Shown here in pieces: positions 13,810-22,042 of a stretch of DNA of 22,042 nt (position 1 is the first letter of the stretch; the number at the start of each line of letters is the position of its first letter). The position numbers and the translations under genes are program-made. The notes under the pieces are model-generated. The model worked only from the letters and a program-made list of their open reading frames with translations, searched no databases and had not been told where the DNA came from. The DNA comes from Bacillota bacterium (GTDB lineage Bacteria > Bacillota > Bacilli > Paenibacillales > Paenibacillaceae): assembly GCA_023418755.1 (NCBI GenBank), contig JAEZZE010000444.1, positions 1 through 22,042 of the forward strand, read 5' to 3'.

Positions 13810-14904
13810 TTATCCCGCCGGAGGATCGTATTCCCGAAGCCGCAACGCCGGATCCTCGCACAGCATAAGGAGCGCCAAGCCTTGACCCCAGAACGCGGGG
13901 ACGATCGGAACCCGCTTGTAAGCTTCGAGATCCGCTTTCACGTCCGTGCCGTGGGAGACTTGCTCCAACTCGCCCCGCGCGTTGACGAGGGACCGGACGG
14001 CGGCTTCCGCCTTTTCCGCGCAAGGCAGCAGCGATTTAGGCACGAAGCCGGAGCGGATGCCGCGCCTGAGGCCGAAGGCGATGCCCGCCGTGGCCGAGGC
14101 TTCTCCGTAAGCTTCCGGATCGTCGAGCAGCGTGCCGAACATTCCGTCGGCGCGCTGCGCTCGGCCTAGCGCCTCGCTCAGCTCGCCGACCCATCGGATC
14201 GCCTGCTCCCGCCCTTCGAATGTCCCCGGCAGGATTTCCAGCATTTCGACCGCGCTGACGAGAATCCAGGCGTTGGCCCGTCCCCAGAGCGCGCCCGACA
14301 TCCAGTCGCGCCTTTCGCAGTTCCAAGCGTGGCGGAACAGCCCGGTCCGCTCGTCCCGCAGCGTCTTCAGATGGGTGATCAATTGGAAAGCCGCTTCCCT
14401 CTGATACGCGGGATTCCCGTCGCGCGCCCCCATCTTCGCGAGCAGGATGCAGGACATGAACAGGGTATCCGCCCAGATCTGCTCCCGAAACCCCGGTCCT
14501 TGCTCGTTCACCGTATGCTCGAAAGCCCCTTCGCGCGTCCGCGGGGCCTCCTGAAGCAGCCAGTCGCAGCCCGTCCGGCACGCTTCCCCGTAGCGTTCGT
14601 TCCCCGTCTCGAGATAGAGCTCGCATACCGTCAGCAAGGGAGCGATTCCGTTGATCGTTCGACGAAGCTCCGCCTGCGGGAGATGTTCGTCCACCCAATC
14701 CCGCGCGAAATCCGCGTAGTGCCGGTTCCCGGTATGCTTCCATGCCCGATAGACGCCGTACAGCCCGACTCCCGCCGGCCAATCCCATTCCGTCCGGTTG
14801 AGCGCGATATTGCCGTCGTACGGGACGTCGCTGATCCTTCTGACGAGCCGGTCGATCAACGGTACGATTTCCGTTGCGTTCGCGTTTATCCCGTTTGCCT
14901 TCAT
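13810..14904 (-). CDS. GH105-family unsaturated uronyl hydrolase (YteR/YesR-like)
   Basis: A 364-residue cytoplasmic enzyme expected to remove the 4,5-unsaturated uronic acid left by a polysaccharide lyase at the end of an oligosaccharide. The family fold is an (alpha/alpha)6 barrel. The sequence shows EWDWPAGVGLYGVYRAWKHT near the start, GFREQIWADTLFM with Asp146 as the likely catalytic acid (YteR uses Asp143), and then LFRHAWNCERRDWMSGALWG with RANAW. There is no signal peptide. The open frame extends 38 codons upstream, inside the preceding gene. The ATG at 14902-14904 has AAAGGAG upstream and overlaps the lyase stop as ATGA, so it is chosen and is translationally coupled. Substrate could be rhamnogalacturonan-like or another uronic-acid glycan. 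Confidence 0.9.
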   Translation of the reverse strand: MKANGINANATEIVPLIDRLVRRISDVPYDGNIALNRTEWDWPAGVGLYGVYRAWKHTGNRHYADFARDWVDEHLPQAELRRTINGIAPLLTVCELYLETGNERYGEACRTGCDWLLQEAPRTREGAFEHTVNEQGPGFREQIWADTLFMSCILLAKMGARDGNPAYQREAAFQLITHLKTLRDERTGLFRHAWNCERRDWMSGALWGRANAWILVSAVEMLEILPGTFEGREQAIRWVGELSEALGRAQRADGMFGTLLDDPEAYGEASATAGIAFGLRRGIRSGFVPKSLLPCAEKAEAAVRSLVNARGELEQVSHGTDVKADLEAYKRVPIVPAFWGQGLALLMLCEDPALRLREYDPPAG

Positions 14905-17900
14905 TGCGCATCCCGCTCCTTTCCGTCCAGCCGAATGACCCGGCTCGTATGATTCGTCCCTCCGGCGACCGTAAGCCGCCATCCTGCCGATCCCTCGTCG
15001 GCGAATTCGATGATCCAATTACTCTCCCCATGGTCGAGGCGGCACTTCAGCGCCTGTTTCCCGTCCTCCCGGATCGAGAGCCGAGGCAGCGGACGATCCG
15101 TCTCGTCCGCGGAAATATAGAAGGCGTTGAGCGGCTTCAGTCCGCAATGATAAGCGAATTCGGTCGTTCGGAATCGCCCCGTCGCCGTATCCGCGTCGGC
15201 AGCCGCCCGAACTTCCGGCTTCTCCGACGTCAACGGGAGAATGACCAGCCGGCATTCCCCGACGACTGCGTTCGCCATGGACTCCTCCGATTCCGACGGC
15301 ACCTTGTGCTCGCCCGCCGCATGAAACCGTACGACCTGCGGCAAATCCGTGTCGCATACGTCCGCGAGCAGGAATGACGTCGGCGACAGCCGAACGATCG
15401 TCCGGGCATGCTCCAACGGCCGTTTCATCGGATAGGCCAGTCGGTTCGCCTGCACCAAAAATAGATGAACCGGGTCGTAAGCCGTCGCGTACGGATACTC
15501 CCCCGATCCGTCCCATCCGGAAATCCACCCCCGGTTAAAACGGAAAAAATAATTCATCGGCTCGATATCGCGAAGCGTCCACCGGCTCTGTCCCCGATGC
15601 CCGAGCTTTTTGTCCGGATCTCCTTGGACGCGGCTGAAAGCGGAATCCGCGATCAGCGCGTGCCCGCGGGCGTACATCTGAATGCTCCCTTCGTCGTTAT
15701 GGTGATGTCCCCATGCGCCGCCGCTGCGCAGAACCAGCAAGCAATCCCGGCCCAGCTCGTCCCGGGAGCGGAACATATAGCCGAGTCCCCGAACGTATTC
15801 GTCTTCCCACGGGGGAACTCTCTCCGGCAATTCGAGCTTCTTAGTCCCGTTCATCTCGCGATAGGCCCATGCCAGCCGGCCCGCCAATTCCGGATCGTGG
15901 GGGGCGACGGCAAGCGCGTAATCGGCGTACTGGGCGCGATATAAGGCAACCTCGTCGAAATGGTCTCCGAGCGCGGCCATCGTCCGGGCATCTCCGTTCT
16001 CGGCGTAACGGGGCGTGAATTGGCGCAAGGAAGAGCCGAGCAGCAGGCGGAACGCGGCATCGGCGAATTCGTCGGCCACGTTGTCCTCGCGCCTGCGAAG
16101 AAGGAGCGGCAGCAGCGTGTACAGGACGTGGTGATAGTACGTATGGCTCTCCTCCCACACGCCGCTGTCCGGGTAAATGTGGAACTCTTTCTGCCGCTGC
16201 CACATCGAAGCGAATTTATCCCCCCACGCCCGGGCCGTCGGATGGTTCGGGAAAATCTGCGCGGCCGTTGCGAACACGTTGATAATGTCCGTGTAGAAAT
16301 TCTGGTTCGCCATGCCGGCCATCGTCGGCTCCACCGTATTCTCGTCCCCGATCGGAAGCATCGTCGACAAGCCCGGATAGTAGTGGTCGGAGGCATACAA
16401 ATAGGCTAAAAAAAGCAGCCGGGCTCGGCAACGCTCTCTTTCTTCGGGAGACAGGACGCCTTCCGCGACCGCGTGCTCGAACAGAAACAGACTTGGCGCG
16501 ATCATCCTGCCGTACACGCAATTGACGTGGGAGGCGCCCGCGCCGTTCCAGAAGCCCTCCGTCAGGTCGCCCAAATATTCGTCCATGCGGCGGACTCGGG
16601 CGTTGCCGAAGCTTCCGGCGAACCGGGAAAGGAAATGCGGCTCGAGCACTTCGTTCGGATACGCGAACCGGGACCCGATATTCCCGGCAACCGATCCGTA
16701 TTCGTTCGGCTTGTTGCCCGTCTTATTTCCGGAAGCCCCTCCGGATTCGCCCCAAGCCGTACCCGAAGCCGCCGCCGTCTCCGCTGCCGTCCCGGTCGAG
16801 AGCTCCATGCCCATGATCTTCTCCAACGAGACGATGCCATGGCGCGTATGCAGCCTTCGAAGGCCTCCGCCCGTCACGAACGGCCGGTCCGCGACGACGA
16901 GGGCGCTCCGGCGATGGCCACGCTCGATCCAGCTTTCCACGTTGACGTGCGGGACGTTCACGCTTTCTCCCCGCGCGGGGATGCGCTCGGGATGACCGGT
17001 CCAATCCGCCTTCGCATCCCAAGGCGTCTCCTTGCGCGTGCGCGGATCGTCCCGCTCCCACCTTCGAAGCCAGAGCTCGGCATGATTAAGCCGGTTGCCC
17101 CGCCAATCGCCGCCCTCCAGCGCAACGAATCCGACGGTCTCCTCCCCTTGCGCGAACCCGATGGCATAGCCGTCGGACAAATCGTGCAGCTGCGAATATT
17201 GGTTCCAGGAAGCGAGTCTGGCTAACCGGCGATCGAACCGGTTATGCAGAGGAACGGCCGTGCACAATCCCGTCGAATCGAGCAGCCAAGCCTCGACGGG
17301 CAGGTCCTCCCCGGCGAAATCCCATACCAATTGGGCTCCCGGCTCGGTGTCGAACGTTTCCTCCAGCCGGACATGCCGTTGGCCGGCGTCCATCGTCAGC
17401 ACCGTCTCGTACCAACCGCCGCCGTTCCATTCCGCTCGGTACGCATATATGACGCGAAGCGGCCCGCTTTCCCTGATCGCGCCTTCCCATCGCGCGACCG
17501 GGCGCCGCGTATCGAGATAGCTGCGTCCTCTCCATGGTCCTCCGGTCTCCCTCATCCGACAGACCGGCCCGGGAACGCGGATTGCCGCTTTCGCATCTTC
17601 CGCCGACTCGGTCGCCTTCCCTGTCCCAACGGGCACCTCTATCTCTATCCTGCCGTTCGACAGCCGGGCTCGGTCTCCGTCCTTTCCGACGGAATTGCGC
17701 CACCCGGGAGGAGGAGCGACCCCCTCGGGCGCCAGGGTCAAGATCAACCTCTCATAGGGCGCCGCCTCCAGCTCCAGGTAGATGCCTGATCCGTCCTTTG
17801 CCGCTTGGTAGGGAACCGGCTTGCCCTCGATTCCGCCGTCTTCGCCGTCCCCCGCGGCGACCAGCCATCCTGTCTCCCGCAATCCGGCCGTCCCGACGGC

Positions 17901-17984
17901 GACTTTCACGATTTGCCTTTCATGGGCGAAGCCCAACTTTTCCTTCCACTCGATCCGCAGCGGATCGGCGCTAATCTTTAACAT
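14901..17984 (-). CDS. Heparinase II/III-like protein, large cytoplasmic polysaccharide-lyase candidate
   Basis: A 1027-residue protein with no signal peptide. The N-terminal third (about 1-380) looks beta-rich. A low-complexity Gly/Ala/Ser/Thr/Asn segment lies at about 393-436. A helical, toroid-like middle (about 450-720) contains MAGMANQNFYTDI (Tyr564) and WEESHTYYHHVLYT (His614, Tyr616). The C-terminal heparinase II/III beta-sandwich signature is GGAWGHHHNDEGSIQMYARG (His760-762). Tyr and His residues in such positions do the catalysis in the family, but assigning them here is inference. Heparinase-type lyases leave unsaturated uronic acid ends, which the GH105 gene downstream would process. 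The ATG follows GGAGG, 34 bp after the kinase stop. The real substrate and PL family are not determinable by eye; the length exceeds typical PL12 enzymes. Confidence 0.85.
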   Translation of the reverse strand: MLKISADPLRIEWKEKLGFAHERQIVKVAVGTAGLRETGWLVAAGDGEDGGIEGKPVPYQAAKDGSGIYLELEAAPYERLILTLAPEGVAPPPGWRNSVGKDGDRARLSNGRIEIEVPVGTGKATESAEDAKAAIRVPGPVCRMRETGGPWRGRSYLDTRRPVARWEGAIRESGPLRVIYAYRAEWNGGGWYETVLTMDAGQRHVRLEETFDTEPGAQLVWDFAGEDLPVEAWLLDSTGLCTAVPLHNRFDRRLARLASWNQYSQLHDLSDGYAIGFAQGEETVGFVALEGGDWRGNRLNHAELWLRRWERDDPRTRKETPWDAKADWTGHPERIPARGESVNVPHVNVESWIERGHRRSALVVADRPFVTGGGLRRLHTRHGIVSLEKIMGMELSTGTAAETAAASGTAWGESGGASGNKTGNKPNEYGSVAGNIGSRFAYPNEVLEPHFLSRFAGSFGNARVRRMDEYLGDLTEGFWNGAGASHVNCVYGRMIAPSLFLFEHAVAEGVLSPEERERCRARLLFLAYLYASDHYYPGLSTMLPIGDENTVEPTMAGMANQNFYTDIINVFATAAQIFPNHPTARAWGDKFASMWQRQKEFHIYPDSGVWEESHTYYHHVLYTLLPLLLRRREDNVADEFADAAFRLLLGSSLRQFTPRYAENGDARTMAALGDHFDEVALYRAQYADYALAVAPHDPELAGRLAWAYREMNGTKKLELPERVPPWEDEYVRGLGYMFRSRDELGRDCLLVLRSGGAWGHHHNDEGSIQMYARGHALIADSAFSRVQGDPDKKLGHRGQSRWTLRDIEPMNYFFRFNRGWISGWDGSGEYPYATAYDPVHLFLVQANRLAYPMKRPLEHARTIVRLSPTSFLLADVCDTDLPQVVRFHAAGEHKVPSESEESMANAVVGECRLVILPLTSEKPEVRAAADADTATGRFRTTEFAYHCGLKPLNAFYISADETDRPLPRLSIREDGKQALKCRLDHGESNWIIEFADEGSAGWRLTVAGGTNHTSRVIRLDGKERDAQ

Positions 17985-18018
17985 GTTTCGTTGCCTCCGT
18001 CTTTCGTAACGAACCCCT

Positions 18019-19812
18019 TTAGCCCGCCGGAAGCCGAACGACGACCCGCGTTCCGACCCCTTCCTCGGATTCGAAATACAGGCCGTATTCCGCGCCGTGC
18101 TTCAGTTGGATCCGTTCGTTCACGTTTTTGATCCCGTACGAGCCGGACAGCTCCAGCGAGCGACCCGTACGGAAAGCCGAGTTAATCTCGTTCAGCCTGG
18201 CGGGCGGGATGCCGATGCCGTCGTCGACGACGGTCAAGCGGATTCCCTCTCCCTCCCGCCTTCCCAGTACGGTTACGGTTCCTTGGCCATCCTTCGGAAA
18301 AATGCCGTGATGCAGCGAATTCTCCACCAGCGGCTGAAGGATCAGCTTCAGGCAGGGCTCCTCGGCGATGTCCGGATCGACGTCGAACGCATACCGGAAT
18401 TTGTCCCCGTACCGCATCCGCACGATGGACAAATAATTTTCCGCATGGGCGATCTCTTCGCGGATCTTTACGATGTCCATGCCCCGGGACAGGCTCAGGC
18501 GATAATATCGGCCGAGCCGCGAGATAATGCGGGTGACCCCGTCGTAGTCGCGGTTTTCCGCCAGCCAAATGACCGATTCCAGCGTATTGTACAGAAAATG
18601 CGGATTGATATTCGCTTGCAGCGCCCGCATCTCCGCGTCGCGTTCCTTGCGATGGCTGTCCATGAGCTGATTCATCAGCTCGTTGATTCGCGACACCATC
18701 TTGTTGAAGGTCAGGCTGAGCAGGCCGATCTCGTCCTTGCTGCGGATATCCATCTGCACGTCGAGGTTGCCGCCCTTGACCTGCTGCATCTTGCCGGTTA
18801 GTCCGCGAATCGGCTTCGTAATCGAATAGGCCAACAGCCAGGCGGCCAGGACGGAGACGAGCAGCAGCCCCAGCACGACGAGCCTAACACCGCTTACGAT
18901 ATCGTTCCTGTCCTTCAGCAGCTCCCGAATCGGGGCGATCCCCACCGTCGTCCATTCGACGTCCTCCAGCCTCTGGAAGACGAACAAGCTGGCTTCGTTC
19001 CGATAGTTCGCTTGAAAGCTGCCGTCGCGGTCCCGGATCGCAGTCGAGAACAGCTCATCCTCCGCCCGTTCCCCGACCGCCGCGCGATCGGTGCCCGTAA
19101 TGACATGGCCGTCCTCGTCCAGCACGTAAAATTCGGTGCCGACAGGCGTATGGATGTTCTCGAACAGCTCGTACAAACTGCTTTCCTTCACATTAATGAC
19201 CAGAGTGGACGAATAGTTGACATTGACGTCGTACATATCCCGGACCAGCTTCAGCACCTTGCCGTCCGAATCGCTTCGGCTGTCGTAATCGATCGGGTGC
19301 GTCGGGATCCAGATAATGCCCCGCGTGAAATATTCCTTCGAGTAACTGTAATAATGCTCGATGTAATCCGTCACGCCCGAGCTGTAATAATCGAAATCGG
19401 CGGAGGGAAAGAACCGCTTGTCGCGGCTGTTCACGAGAATTACCGACAAGATGCCGGGATCGGACAGCGCGTATTTGTTGATGACGGGCTCGACCTCTTT
19501 ATTGAAGGCCGTCTCGTTCCCCAGCCAACGATCGGAGAGCTCCGGCAGCGACAGGATGGTCGGGTCGTTGAAGATGAGCTGGGACGTATTGACGTACATG
19601 CCGATCCGTTGATCGATCAGCTTGTTCGTCTGCTCGAGAATGTTGCCCAGCTCCTGCTTCGCTTTGTTCTCCATCGTATTGGAGAAGATACGGAGAGTCA
19701 CGATCAGCAATATGCTTAGCGTCAACGCCATCACGACGGACGTCGTAATGAAAATCCGGAAATATAAGCTCGAGCCCCGCAGGGCGTGCCATGCTTTCGT
19801 TATCCCTCTCAT
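18019..19812 (-). CDS. YesM-like sensor histidine kinase with dCache-type extracellular domain
   Basis: A 597-residue membrane kinase. TM1 is at about 19-43. A 265-residue extracellular region follows, of Cache-like character with GTEFYVLDEDGHVITGTDR near its end. TM2 is at about 309-331, a HAMP domain at about 332-385 (ITKPIRGLTGKMQQV, DEIGLLSLTFNKM), then a dimerisation region with NINPHFLYNTLE (His405). The ATPase domain has LILQPLVENSLHHG (Asn498), VVDDGIGIP (529-536) and SGSYGIKNVNERI. It follows its response regulator gene by nine bases, the reverse order to the system at 2348-5606, and precedes the lyase gene by 34 bp. The ribosome site is AGGTAGGG. It probably senses the glycan or fragment handled by the downstream enzymes. 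Confidence 0.94.
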   Translation of the reverse strand: MRGITKAWHALRGSSLYFRIFITTSVVMALTLSILLIVTLRIFSNTMENKAKQELGNILEQTNKLIDQRIGMYVNTSQLIFNDPTILSLPELSDRWLGNETAFNKEVEPVINKYALSDPGILSVILVNSRDKRFFPSADFDYYSSGVTDYIEHYYSYSKEYFTRGIIWIPTHPIDYDSRSDSDGKVLKLVRDMYDVNVNYSSTLVINVKESSLYELFENIHTPVGTEFYVLDEDGHVITGTDRAAVGERAEDELFSTAIRDRDGSFQANYRNEASLFVFQRLEDVEWTTVGIAPIRELLKDRNDIVSGVRLVVLGLLLVSVLAAWLLAYSITKPIRGLTGKMQQVKGGNLDVQMDIRSKDEIGLLSLTFNKMVSRINELMNQLMDSHRKERDAEMRALQANINPHFLYNTLESVIWLAENRDYDGVTRIISRLGRYYRLSLSRGMDIVKIREEIAHAENYLSIVRMRYGDKFRYAFDVDPDIAEEPCLKLILQPLVENSLHHGIFPKDGQGTVTVLGRREGEGIRLTVVDDGIGIPPARLNEINSAFRTGRSLELSGSYGIKNVNERIQLKHGAEYGLYFESEEGVGTRVVVRLPAG

Positions 19813-19821
19813 CGTCGGGCC

Positions 19822-21429
19822 CTACCTGACGTCGCGGTATTCCGTCGGATTAAGGCCGGTATGCTTTTTGAACAGAGTGCTGAAATAAAAAGGGTCCCGG
19901 AACCCGACGCCGAAGGCGATCTCGGACACCCGCAAAGTCGTTTCCTTCAAATCCCGCTTCGCCCGGTCAAGACGCGCCTTCGTGACGTAGTCGGTGAACG
20001 TGCTGCCGGTCTCCTGCTTGAACAGCTTGCTGAAATAGGTCGGGTTCATGCCTAACCTCTCGCTTAGACCGTTGAACGACAGGTCTTCCCGCGAGTAATT
20101 CGCATGAATGTATTCGACGGCCTGCTCGATGACCCGCCTTTTCTTATCGCCCCGTTTATCGAGAATGTAACGCGACAGGTCGAGAAACATCGTCTCGAGC
20201 AGCAGCTTCAGCTCGTCGATCGTCTTGGCCGCCAGGATGGAAGCATACGGGTTGTATTCCTTCCCGTAAATCTCCTTAAGGCGCGTCCCGGACGAGATCA
20301 GCTGGGTCAGCGCGCCGGACACGAATTCCGTCACGTGCGATTTGACGTCGGAATGCCCGGCGCCTTGCAAATTCCGCAACGCCTCGAATAGCCTGTCAAG
20401 CTCTCCGCGCGTTTGATCCTCCCGGCCGGCCCGTACCGCCGCGATCAGTCTGTCGGTAAGATCGGCCGGAATGCCGTTCCAAGTTCCCTGACTATGAAAG
20501 TGGATCAGGTCGTAAGGAACGATGCTGTCCTTGCCGACAAGGAAGCGGTAATCCATCGCTTCGAGCGCTTCCCGGTAAGAGAGCGCGACATCGGCGAGCA
20601 CCTCCTTCAAGCCGCCGAGACAGACGGACACGGTCAGCTCGAAGGACGTCCTCGCTTTTTCCCGAACGGCTTCCGCGAACGCGTACAGCCCGTTCGAATG
20701 CTCCAGTCCCGAGAGAACGGCGATCGTCTCGCCGTTTCTGCCCTGGAACGCGACGCCGTTGCCGGCTGCCTTCAGATCTCCGGAGATCTCCTCCAGCAGC
20801 AGCACCGACAGCAGGTCCGTCCGGCTTCCGCCGCGATCCGCGAGAGGTAACGCCTGCTCCGAGTCGTCGATCGCCGTCACGGTTACCGCGTATCGCCCCG
20901 GTCCCGGGTCGAGATCGACCGATTTCAGCCTGCCCGGAATCTCCTCGGGCGGAAGCCTTCCCGATATCCAATCGTTCAAATACCGATCCCGGAGCAAGGG
21001 CAGGCTGCGCCGGAGCTGATCCATCGTCACGCTCATCCGGCGCTCGGCCCGGCGCATCGAATCGACTTCCTCCTTCGCCTGAACGACCGCCTCCTCCAGC
21101 TCCGGGCGGGTGAACGGCTTGAGCAAATATTTCATGACGGACAGCTCGAGCGCCTGTTGGGCGAATTCGAATTCCTCGTACCCCGACAAGATGATGATCT
21201 TGATGTTCGGGTACCGCCTTCGCGCTTCCCGACTCAGCTCGATCCCGTCCATTCTGGGCATGCGAATGTCGGTGACGAGAATATCGATCGGCTCCTCCTC
21301 CAGCACGCGGAGCGCGGCCAGCCCGTTCTCCTCGACGCCCGCGATCTCGATGCCGTATTTCCCCCAATCGATATGGTTGCGGATTCCGTCCCTGATCAGC
21401 GCTTCGTCGTCGGCGATCAGCAGCTTCAT
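19822..21429 (-). CDS. YesN-like response regulator with AraC-type DNA-binding domain
   Basis: A 535-residue regulator. The receiver shows LLIADDEALIRDG (Asp7, Asp8), Asp54 in LVTDIRMPRM, Ser82 in IILSGYEEFEF and Lys104 in LLKPF. A long middle region (about 130-420) follows. The C-terminal AraC/XylS double helix-turn-helix contains SFNGLSERLGMNPTYFSKLF and VSEIAFGVGFRDPFYFSTLF. Start choice: the frame is open to an ATG at 21438, but GGGAGG abuts that codon. The ATG at 21427-21429 (MKLLIADDE) lies nine bases from GGGAGG and is preferred. It precedes the kinase gene by nine bases and is likely to control the transporter and lyase genes around it. Regulator first, kinase second, enzymes last is the order in this operon. 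Confidence 0.93.
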   Translation of the reverse strand: MKLLIADDEALIRDGIRNHIDWGKYGIEIAGVEENGLAALRVLEEEPIDILVTDIRMPRMDGIELSREARRRYPNIKIIILSGYEEFEFAQQALELSVMKYLLKPFTRPELEEAVVQAKEEVDSMRRAERRMSVTMDQLRRSLPLLRDRYLNDWISGRLPPEEIPGRLKSVDLDPGPGRYAVTVTAIDDSEQALPLADRGGSRTDLLSVLLLEEISGDLKAAGNGVAFQGRNGETIAVLSGLEHSNGLYAFAEAVREKARTSFELTVSVCLGGLKEVLADVALSYREALEAMDYRFLVGKDSIVPYDLIHFHSQGTWNGIPADLTDRLIAAVRAGREDQTRGELDRLFEALRNLQGAGHSDVKSHVTEFVSGALTQLISSGTRLKEIYGKEYNPYASILAAKTIDELKLLLETMFLDLSRYILDKRGDKKRRVIEQAVEYIHANYSREDLSFNGLSERLGMNPTYFSKLFKQETGSTFTDYVTKARLDRAKRDLKETTLRVSEIAFGVGFRDPFYFSTLFKKHTGLNPTEYRDVR

Positions 21430-21468
21430 GCCTTCCATCCTCCCAACGGTTCGTTTCTAGAGGTTGTC

Positions 21469-21512
21469 AAAAAAGCCCAATCGGGATCAAAGGTGCCGAA
21501 ACCCGGACTTTT
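21469..21512 (-). terminator. Possible terminator or attenuator between permease and regulator genes
   Basis: On the minus strand an A-rich arm AAAAGTCC (21512-21505) can pair with GGGCTTTT (21478-21471, one G-U pair). Inside it GGG pairs with CCC (21504-21502 with 21483-21485), leaving a four-base bulge. Six T follow at 21474-21469. The stem is imperfect and the loop is 16 nt, so partial read-through is plausible. The opposite strand also ends in TTTT. A TTGACA at 21465-21470 has no -10 at the right distance. Confidence 0.35.
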
Positions 21513-21528
21513 AGAAAGCACTCTCCTA

Positions 21529-22042
21529 CTACTTTTCGCTAGAGGACAAGACAAAATCCTGCATCAGGTACTTCTGGCTGATGAAATAAAGCGCGACCGG
21601 AACGATGGCCATCACGAACGCGGCGCTCATGACGTAAGACCACTGCACGTAGTAGACGTGGGAGAAGATCGTAATGGCGACGGATATCGTCCTCTGCAGC
21701 GGGTCGTTGCCGACGTACATGAGCGGACCGAAGAAGTCGGACCAATGGCCGTTCACCTGCTGGATCAGAATCAGAATCAGAGGCGCCTTGATGTTCGGCA
21801 GCACCATTTTCCACAAAATCGTCAAGCTCCCGGCCCCGTCGATCTTCGCGGATTCGAACAGGCTGACGCTTAAGGTCAGCATGAACTGCCGCAGCAGGAA
21901 CACCGTCGCCGGTCCCCCGCCGAGCGCCGGGATCAGCAGCGGCCAGTACGTGCCGGTCCAGCCCCAGTTCGCGAACATGACGTAGTTGGGAATGAACATG
22001 ACCGTCGTCGGAATCATCATCGTCGCCAGCAGGAAGAAGAAC
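21529..22042 (-). CDS. Sugar ABC transporter permease, MalG/UgpE (LplC) type, partial
   Basis: C-terminal part of the second-type membrane subunit of a carbohydrate ABC importer. The frame is open to the right edge (FFFLLATMMIPTTV at the start of what is seen), so the true N-terminus is outside. The coupling (EAA) loop is visible as ESAKIDGAGSLTILWKMVLP, the region that docks on the ATPase. Hydrophobic segments surround it, such as APLILILIQQVNGHWSDF and SAAFVMAIVPVALYFISQKY. The sequence ends ...LSSSEK and TAG. About 170 codons are present. On the same strand it is followed, after 99 bp, by the response regulator start, so the transporter probably feeds the lyase and hydrolase downstream. 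Its binding protein and first permease would lie further upstream, outside. Confidence 0.9.
   Translation of the reverse strand, partial: FFFLLATMMIPTTVMFIPNYVMFANWGWTGTYWPLLIPALGGGPATVFLLRQFMLTLSVSLFESAKIDGAGSLTILWKMVLPNIKAPLILILIQQVNGHWSDFFGPLMYVGNDPLQRTISVAITIFSHVYYVQWSYVMSAAFVMAIVPVALYFISQKYLMQDFVLSSSEK

Noticed and set aside
13613..14023. Minus-strand 136-codon frame over the GH105 gene end
   Set aside because: It is out of frame with the GH105 gene and has low-complexity Arg/Ser/Gly content, so a shadow.
21465..21470. TTGACA as -35 of a private promoter for the second regulator gene
   Set aside because: The hexamer at 17-bp spacing is GTTGGG, inside the ribosome-site region; no -10 is present.

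Overview
The window looks like chromosome from a spore-forming, GC-rich member of the Paenibacillaceae (Paenibacillus or Cohnella type). This rests on strong AGGAGG-type ribosome sites, YesM/YesN-like two-component pairs beside sugar ABC transporters, a SleB-type cell-wall hydrolase, an AadK-like adenylyltransferase and a classical Fur box. The genus is an inference. No rRNA, tRNA, CRISPR array or intact insertion sequence was seen. No gene-free stretch exceeds about 270 bp.

Layout. (1) 1-2108, minus strand: a sugar-binding lipoprotein followed by a MalF/UgpA-type permease that runs off the left edge. (2) 2109-2347: a divergent control region with four 20-bp direct repeats in two pairs, one pair abutting the weak -35 of the lipoprotein promoter. 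(3) 2348-7192, plus strand: a tightly overlapping operon of sensor kinase, AraC-type response regulator and a second solute-binding lipoprotein that has no permease of its own here. (4) 7194-8177, minus: a secreted SleB-family hydrolase. (5) 8380-10517, minus: two FecCD iron-siderophore permeases under a near-perfect Fur box. (6) 10787-11191, plus: a small CBS-pair protein. (7) 11188-12546, minus: a GNAT acetyltransferase and an aminoglycoside 6-adenylyltransferase. (8) 12787-13572, plus: a methyltransferase, followed by a short coding-like remnant. (9) 13810-22042, minus: a MalG-type permease cut by the right edge, then response regulator, sensor kinase, a 1027-residue cytoplasmic heparinase II/III-like protein and a GH105-type unsaturated uronyl hydrolase.

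How the genes fit together. Both ends of the window are glycan-utilisation loci, each with its own YesM/YesN-like pair. In the right-hand locus the implied route is import of an oligosaccharide, internal cleavage by the lyase-like enzyme, and removal of the unsaturated uronyl end by the GH105 hydrolase. In the left-hand locus the kinase operon probably senses a sugar, perhaps through its co-encoded lipoprotein, and its regulator is the natural candidate to bind the four-repeat array and switch on the divergent transporter operon. The middle of the window is a set of unrelated iron, resistance and housekeeping genes. The repeat array and the kinase-regulator-lipoprotein operon are the most interesting features.
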